Below, piece by piece: positions 6,055-7,972 of a DNA stretch of 7,972 nucleotides. Position 1 is the first letter of the stretch; every line of letters starts with the position of its first letter. The notes under the pieces are model-generated. The model worked only from the letters and a program-made list of their open reading frames with translations, searched no databases and was not told the origin of the DNA. This DNA comes from VFZP01 sp043730365. Lineage in GTDB: Bacteria > Acidobacteriota > Terriglobia > Bryobacterales > Bryobacteraceae. A program made the translations under genes and the position numbers. The stretch lies in the NCBI GenBank assembly GCA_043730365.1, contig JAYTKJ010000700.1:1-7972 (forward strand), in the 5' to 3' direction.

Positions 6055-7972
6055 CTACTTCCCCTCAACCTTTTTTGCCGGGAACCATCCTCCCACGGCG
6101 TCCCGCAGCTTCGATAGATTGGTCAGCCCCGCGGCCACCGTGCCCGCCAGCGCCGCGATCTCGGACTGGAACAGCAGCACCGCCAGCGCCGCCAACCCCG
6201 CAAACGCCACGGTGCGGACGTACCCCCAGCTATCGGCGGCTTCCACGTGCTCCCATTCGTGCAATGCCGCGCGGGCGGCCGGACGGGCTGCTTCCTCGCG
6301 CACACGTGCGCACAGGGCCGGGGTAGGCTGCAGGTCTGGATTCAGACACAAGTACCCCTCTGCCAGGAGCCGCTCAACTTCTTTGCGCTGACCCGGATTC
6401 GCCAGGTTCTCCGTGGCGATCTGCACCAGCAGAAACCGGTCGTCTTCGGACTTTAAGCTATCCCACGACACTGCTGGTTCGGCGGTCACTTCGATGTCGG
6501 TATTCCCGCGCGCCAACTGCGTGTGGATCCAGTTTTCCTTGGGGGGCGCGGCCGCCTCGCCAGGTGCCAACTCGACGTCGGCGAAGAAAAGATTCCGCGC
6601 GTTCCAGCGGACCCACTTGAACATGGCATACAGCAGTAGGCCAAAACACGGCCAGACCAACCCTGCCGGCCAGCCCCACCCGAAATGACCAGACGGAGCG
6701 TACGAAACATCGAATTCCTGATGCCGGTAGCGGGCGACGGTATCGTTGGGAATCGGCATCCAATGGCTGAGCTCCTCGATTTGCTCCACGATATACCGCG
6801 ACAGCGCGTCGCGCCCGCCGGGCGCGCGGTCGAACGGTGCAGGCGGCGCTACCCGATAGACAGGCCGTAACGCCGCCACGTGATTCTGGATCGCTTCCGA
6901 GTAGGCATTGTCCGCGGCGGACGCCCGCGCCGACAGCACCGCGTCTGCCTCCTGCTGTTTGATCCACACCTCCTCGGTCTTGATCAGCTTCCCGTATTCG
7001 TGATCGAACACCACGCGGAGGAGTGCGGCCGACGGCAGGATCACCAAGCAGATCAGGGTCAACATCCATTGCGCCACATGCCACACCGGTTTGGACTGCC
7101 GCTGTCTTGCGCCCGCTCGCGCCGGATCGCTACCGCGGAAATGCAGCGCGCTACCGGCGATCAGCACGATCGGTGGCGCCGCCAGCCAAACGGTCCAACT
7201 GCCCAGACCACACGCGGCCACCATGGTGGCAAAGAGGATCGCCAGCACAATCGTGAATCGGCGATACAGATCCCGCAGCGAGTCCTGCGGCCATAGCCAG
7301 GTCCCCAGCCGGTCCGCCCGCGGACAGGACCCCGCTACGGCCTTGCCCCGCGATGCCCGCTCCACCACCCACAGTGCCGCCGCCAGGAACACCAGCAGCG
7401 TAAACAGAGGCCCCAGGCTCAGCAGGAAGATGTGCGCGAACGTCGCTACTTCCCCCGAGGTGTCGCGGAACGTCACCACGTAGAGGCCCGAGGGCCCGCT
7501 GCCTGCGCGTCGCACTCCTGTCAGCGGCGCGATGAAGAAGCGATGCGGACGCTCGCGGTAGGAGCTGGCAATCAGGGCATCGCTCTGTGTGTCCGGGTCT
7601 TCGCCCTGCGCGATCAAGTGTGAGCGGAACTCGGAGGCCTCGCCCACTTCGGCCAGCAGGTTCTCACTCAGAGAAAGCCGCGCGTCCGAGTGGTAGAGAA
7701 TCGTGCCTTCGCGATTGATGACAGCGAAGCCGTAGCCGGCTGGCAGCGGCTGCCGGTCCACCGAGATCAGCTTCAGCGTGGCGACGGCGATGTAGCCGTC
7801 GCCGATGCTGGACGGCGTTGAGAGAAACGTGTAGAACTGGCCGTCGGTGATCGAGCGGCTGGGACCGATGTAGAAGTCGGGGCCCGCGCCCATCCGATAG
7901 AGGTTCGACGGACGGTCGCGAACCATCCGCACATACGGTCTGTTCGGTACGTTCACCAGTTCGGCCGTCTTG
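6055..7972 (-). CDS. Cache-domain multi-pass membrane protein, 5' end outside window
   Basis: At least 638 residues; the frame is open to the right edge, so the start is missing (the GTG at 7956 lies inside the domain). Numbering from that GTG, residues 1-170 look like the C-terminal part of a double Cache sensor domain, which binds small ligands outside the inner membrane: NRPYVRMV, YIGPSRSITDGQFYTFLSTP, GYGFAVINREGTILYHSD, SLSENLLAEV. Then come membrane segments at about 176-198, 234-270 (probably two), 293-315 and 429-447, with a second likely periplasmic section at 316-428 and a basic turn, KWVRWNARN, marking the cytoplasmic side. Residues 450-575 are cytoplasmic and contain DDRFLLVQIATENLANPGQ and KEVERLLAEGYLCLNPDL, which could be a small winged-helix-like fold. 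A final hydrophobic part lies at 581-616. No kinase, cyclase, GGDEF, EAL, HAMP or chemotaxis domain is present. It converges on the hydrolase pseudogene, with 7 bases between stop codons and no terminator seen. Confidence 0.75.
   Translation of the reverse strand, partial: KTAELVNVPNRPYVRMVRDRPSNLYRMGAGPDFYIGPSRSITDGQFYTFLSTPSSIGDGYIAVATLKLISVDRQPLPAGYGFAVINREGTILYHSDARLSLSENLLAEVGEASEFRSHLIAQGEDPDTQSDALIASSYRERPHRFFIAPLTGVRRAGSGPSGLYVVTFRDTSGEVATFAHIFLLSLGPLFTLLVFLAAALWVVERASRGKAVAGSCPRADRLGTWLWPQDSLRDLYRRFTIVLAILFATMVAACGLGSWTVWLAAPPIVLIAGSALHFRGSDPARAGARQRQSKPVWHVAQWMLTLICLVILPSAALLRVVFDHEYGKLIKTEEVWIKQQEADAVLSARASAADNAYSEAIQNHVAALRPVYRVAPPAPFDRAPGGRDALSRYIVEQIEELSHWMPIPNDTVARYRHQEFDVSYAPSGHFGWGWPAGLVWPCFGLLLYAMFKWVRWNARNLFFADVELAPGEAAAPPKENWIHTQLARGNTDIEVTAEPAVSWDSLKSEDDRFLLVQIATENLANPGQRKEVERLLAEGYLCLNPDLQPTPALCARVREEAARPAARAALHEWEHVEAADSWGYVRTVAFAGLAALAVLLFQSEIAALAGTVAAGLTNLSKLRDAVGGWFPAKKVEGK

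Overview
The window is GC-rich DNA from a Gram-negative bacterium. It carries an LPS outer-membrane assembly gene and a membrane-fusion adaptor, so a double-membrane envelope is certain. Gene style (zinc-ribbon RDD protein, secreted OB-like repeat protein, Cache membrane protein, many alternative start codons) resembles Acidobacteriota such as the Solibacter/Bryobacter group. That placement is an impression from memory, not a computed assignment.

Layout. Positions 1 to about 665 (minus strand) hold the N-terminal part of an LptD/OstA-type LPS-assembly protein; its 3' end lies outside the window and its start is unclear. About 300 bases of divergent intergenic DNA follow, with an inverted repeat, small hairpins and, just before the next gene, a potentially switchable RNA leader. 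On the plus strand come an RDD membrane protein with an N-terminal zinc ribbon (963-1850), a full-length glucose-6-phosphate isomerase (1902-3296), a small secreted protein with two OB-like repeats (3390-3968) and, 18 bases later, a HlyD-type periplasmic adaptor starting at TTG (3987-5207). Directly behind it is a broken SGNH/GDSL-type hydrolase gene (about 5232-6047) readable only across five frame changes. From the right edge back to 6055 (minus strand) runs a large Cache-domain membrane protein whose N-terminus is outside the window; it converges on the pseudogene with a gap of 7 bases.

How they fit together. LptD, the RDD protein, the secreted protein, the adaptor and the Cache protein all concern the cell envelope; the isomerase is central carbon metabolism. 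The secreted protein and adaptor are probably co-transcribed, but no export pump or permease follows, so the adaptor's partner is unknown. I see no CRISPR array, tRNA, rRNA, insertion sequence or recognisable defence system. The points most worth a second look are the slippage-riddled hydrolase pseudogene, the leader of the RDD gene and the Cache protein with no recognisable output domain.
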